A stretch of 64,000 bases of DNA from Sipunculus nudus (taxonomy: Eukaryota; Annelida; Sipuncula; Golfingiida; Sipunculidae), in contig CM049309.1 of NCBI GenBank assembly GCA_026874595.1, positions 72,710,426-72,774,425 on the forward strand. Reading direction: 5' to 3'. Of this stretch, positions 61,309-64,000 are shown piece by piece. The first letter of the stretch is position 1. Each line of letters opens with the position of its first letter. Both the position numbers and the translations under genes were made by a program. A model generated the notes under the pieces. That model saw nothing but the letters and a program-made list of their open reading frames with translations, did not search any database and was not told where the DNA came from.

Positions 61309-61393
61309 ATTAAAACAAAATGCTCATTTACAGACTCCAAAGAATGTGAGACAGCAAACTGAGAATATATTAATTGAAAATAATGTTGTATAG
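61309..61393 (+). CDS. ARFGAP1: Possible ARFGAP1 terminal exon (weak)
   Basis: A very pyrimidine-rich acceptor (TTTCTTGTTTTATCCGTCTT then CCTTTTAG) precedes a frame that, joined at phase 2 to the exon ending at 58271, stays open for 27 codons to TAG at 61391. It would add a short polar tail beginning RLKQNAHLQTP. The tail does not carry the Trp-rich C-terminus seen in vertebrates, and I see no convincing AATAAA soon after it. It may be an alternative ending or chance; the usual terminal exons may lie beyond the window. Confidence 0.25.
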
Positions 61394-62579
61394 CTTTAAG
61401 GTGGAAGCTGTAGCCTCTCATCAGGTTATTATTGTAACTAGCTAGAAATAATACTCATACCACAAACCTCGGCCAGCATTGTTGTATACCGGAGGCAAAA
61501 TTTTACCTAAGGATCCTGATTAAACTTCAGAGTATACACATGGTATGAAAGTGCAGGAAATATATGAAAGAATTGCATTTCACCAACCCCATTGTTGTAA
61601 CAGAGGTCAGCTTTGCCTGACAGAACAAAGACAGCTCAAATAAGGTCACACCATTACATGTAAGTGGTAGAAGCTCACCCTTCCAACAGGGTCGCTTCTA
61701 CTCAAAATGAACTTCTTCCAGTTAGAAAATTGTGGGGATGGCTGGGACTACTTGTCTAAACTGTCAGACTTCAAAATCCAACTTGGTTACATTTCAAAGA
61801 AACACATTCTGTTTACATTTCACATGTTCATGCTTACAAAATAATACTAATACCATGATGTCCTTACCATGAAAACACCCGTGTTTATATAATTTGCTTT
61901 GAATCAATTCTTATCCAACATATTTGAACCATCATTACCCTTTCCACTACATTTATACATATGCCACTGGTGTAATTAGAACCTCCAGTCCAATGTGGGC
62001 ATAGGAACTCTACCTACAATCCCTAACCAGCAGAGTCAAATTCTGCGCAGTGTGGGAGAAACTTTAATCTGCTAATCAGTACACTGACGGTCAAATTCCC
62101 CCAATACTAGTGAGTGATATAAGACTAGTCTCACTTTCAACAAGGAGGAATTGATGGCACTTTCTCAAAATTCTAAAGAATCCTTTAATCTAAACCTATT
62201 ATGATGATTCAGATTACCTCTAAAATTTAATTAATGGTTCCATTGTTATTACTGTAATCCTCCTTAAAATTTCATCAAAAGCCTTTCATGTCTCTCTTGA
62301 GTAAATTTGCTTAAAGAAAGTGAAACCATCTGAGGCAAAAACATTAATTAATACATGGCAAAAGTAAAAAAATGTTTAGTCTGGTTAATGTGAAAAGGAA
62401 TAGCAGTTCCCTGACCTGTTAAACCTGTCCATTAATTACTTCACAGTTAAGCCATGGTTCATTACACCAGCTGTAAGCAAAAAAAGAAATATGTGGATTC
62501 ATTTTGCAATACAAAAAATGCATATTTTTAATTTACCATATATATTCATTTTATGAAGGTTTCATATATAATAAGAGTA
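61394..62579. other. Unique sequence, nothing recognised
   Basis: I see no repeat family, RNA gene or supported exon. Confidence 0.45.
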
Positions 62580-62581
62580 TT

Positions 62582-62780
62582 GTCAAGCCTGTGGGGAGAC
62601 ATTTTATATAATATAGCCAGGCTTGACAAGCGGTGCCCTATAGTGATCACCGTGTCAGTCCATCCTTCTGTCCTTCTGTCCTTCCGTCAATGACTCTTTC
62701 CTTCTGTATTTAATCTGGTCGAAGTCTTTACTATGTATAGGTCATATATGTCTTTCCTCTGTGGATATTGTAAATAAAAA
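62582..62780 (+). mobile_element. 5'-end fragment of another tandem-repeat element
   Basis: TTGTCAAGCCTG (about 62582) is inverted as CAGGCTTGAC (62622-62631), giving a 10-12-bp stem. It is followed by a GTCC-TTCTGTCC-TTCCGTC leader like those of the other elements. No core array follows, so this is a fragment or a solo end. Confidence 0.45.
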
Positions 62781-63274
62781 TTTTAATCTTGTTTGTTTTT
62801 GATGTGTTAAGGATTTATTTGAATGGTATTGAAGTTAGACTGACATCATATTATGTGATTAAACCAGTAAAATTTTGCTTTTCCACATTGAGAGTTGTAA
62901 AGGTAAAAACTGGATAGAAGCTAAGTTATTCAGAACAACATGGCTGTCTAGATTAAATCTGAGAGAGAACTTTATAGATAGCTTACAGAATCCATTCATT
63001 AGCTTGGGCAGTTTAAGCTTGGTTTTACGGTAAACATTTTGTTGAAGGACATCTGTATGGTCATATCTTGAAAGATAATCGTAGGAATTCTTCATAGTCT
63101 CTGTAAAATCAATGTTCAAGTCACAGTTCAAAACATGTTATAGTGGATCTGTGTCCCACTAATCAAGATGCTTTTTGATAAGTGGTAATATAATATTTAT
63201 CTTCAGATGTGTTCAGAAAATATTTTGAGGAAGGGAAACCAGTTTGGAATCATTTGAAGTATTGTTGATCTAAT
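62781..63274. other. Unique sequence, nothing recognised
   Basis: A 90-codon minus-strand frame at 62859-63131 has no recognisable motif or splice context. Nothing else is seen. Confidence 0.45.
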
Positions 63275-64000
63275 TGTATCCGCCATAACAGAGTTTTGTT
63301 GATACTATGTTTTCAGTTGGCCGCCACCGCACAGGTTTCCGGAAAACTTCTCCGTAACCACTAGACAGAATTTTTTTAAATTCAGGATTATGATCAGGTC
63401 ACATGTGAACTGCTGCGCCCTCATTTTTGGTTGACCTCTGACCTTTCCTTACTGCCCAGCATCCATTTGTGCGTCTGTTTCCACACATAAACCCACATAT
63501 CTTGGGAACCGTTTGACCGATGAGGCTAAAAATTTAGCACAAATGTAGCCCTTGGATAGCTATATAATATACACTAAACATGGTGGCGCCACCTGCAACC
63601 ATTTTTGCACAGCATCCATCTGTTCATCTGCCTTTGGATAAAATCACTCCTATCTCTGCATTGGTTGGACTTATCCACCTGAAATTTTGCAGGTTTATAC
63701 ATCCTGGACAGCTTTCTCGATTTTATGACAGGAAGCGCCACCTACATATCACGGTAATGCTGCAGACATCCAAGCTCCTGTTTCTGGAACCGTCTGACCG
63801 ATTGGGCCATAATTTTGCATGTGTATAGATCTTACATAGCTTTTCATCATACGCAAAACTGGTGGCGCCACCTGCAACCATTTATGCACAGCGTCCATCT
63901 GTTCATCTGCCTTGGGATAAAATCACTCATATCTCAGCAGTGGTTTGACTTATCAACCTGAAATTTTGCATGTTTATACATCATGGACAGCTTTCTCCAT
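63275..64000 (+). mobile_element. HINE-like element, family P2, copy 3 (cut by window end)
   Basis: The left end TTGTATCCGCCATAACAGAG matches copies at 11337 and 23610. The palindromic motif or its variant lies at 63582, 63731 and 63861, with spacings of 149 and 130, the same alternating dimer. The 3' end lies beyond the window. Confidence 0.85.

Overview
The window looks like one piece of a lophotrochozoan, most likely bivalve mollusc, nuclear genome. It is AT-rich, gene-poor and intron-rich, with long TA and CA microsatellites and many non-autonomous transposons whose cores are tandem repeats. Elements of this build (the 'pearl'/CvA type, now grouped with Helentron-associated HINEs) are well known from bivalves. 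The organism call is inference from repeat architecture plus an animal-type split gene; no single base identifies the species.

Genes. The only gene I can name with confidence is the 3' part of ARFGAP1 (Arf GTPase-activating protein 1) on the + strand from 43474 onward. Its zinc-finger ArfGAP domain and ALPS1 motif would lie in 5' exons that I do not find here. Five short exons are placed by homology, canonical splice sites and matching intron phases: 43474-43539, 47196-47255, 51912-51971, 57085-57230 and 58212-58271. A 15-nt microexon (58116-58130) and a possible terminal exon (61309-61393) are candidates. The second and third exons are both 60 nt, phase 0/0, and both correspond to the single ALPS2 lipid-packing-sensor segment of the vertebrate protein, so this gene appears to carry a duplicated ALPS2 exon. 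Two weak candidates for N-terminal coding exons of type II membrane proteins lie at 25602-25844 and 37144-37344.

Layout. 1-9.7 kb: mostly unique sequence with a tandem-repeat element (2.7-3.4 kb), a 2-kb TIR transposon (3433-5478), a tRNA-derived SINE (about 5.83-6.0 kb), a 175-bp MITE (6730-6904) and another tandem-repeat element (8.3-9.2 kb). 9.75-13.04 kb: a HINE-like element (family C) with another HINE (family P2) inserted in it. 13.5-14.3 kb: a five-unit minisatellite-like element. 17.5-22.9 kb: a HINE-like element (family B) split by a 1.73-kb pearl-like HINE (family A). 23.6-24.8 kb: second P2 copy. 27.4-32.4 kb: SINE, hAT MITE with a perfect 8-bp target duplication, MITE family F copies and TA microsatellites. 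39.0-42.2 kb: MITE F and a second family C element. 43.5-61.4 kb: ARFGAP1, with a MITE-in-MITE, a decayed LINE and a fourth HINE family (P3) in its introns or 3' region. 63.3 kb to the end: a third P2 copy cut by the window edge.

The shared theme is rolling-circle-type non-autonomous elements. All have a hairpin at the 5' end, short inverted subterminal repeats where I could find both ends, a 3' hairpin followed by CTAG or CTTG, and cores of tandem units, most about 140-180 bp. A 12-bp palindrome, GGTGGCGCCACC, recurs at least eleven times exactly and many more times with changes, in three different families. I found no protein-coding novel system; the most notable items are the ALPS2 exon duplication and microexon of ARFGAP1 and the layered transposon architecture.
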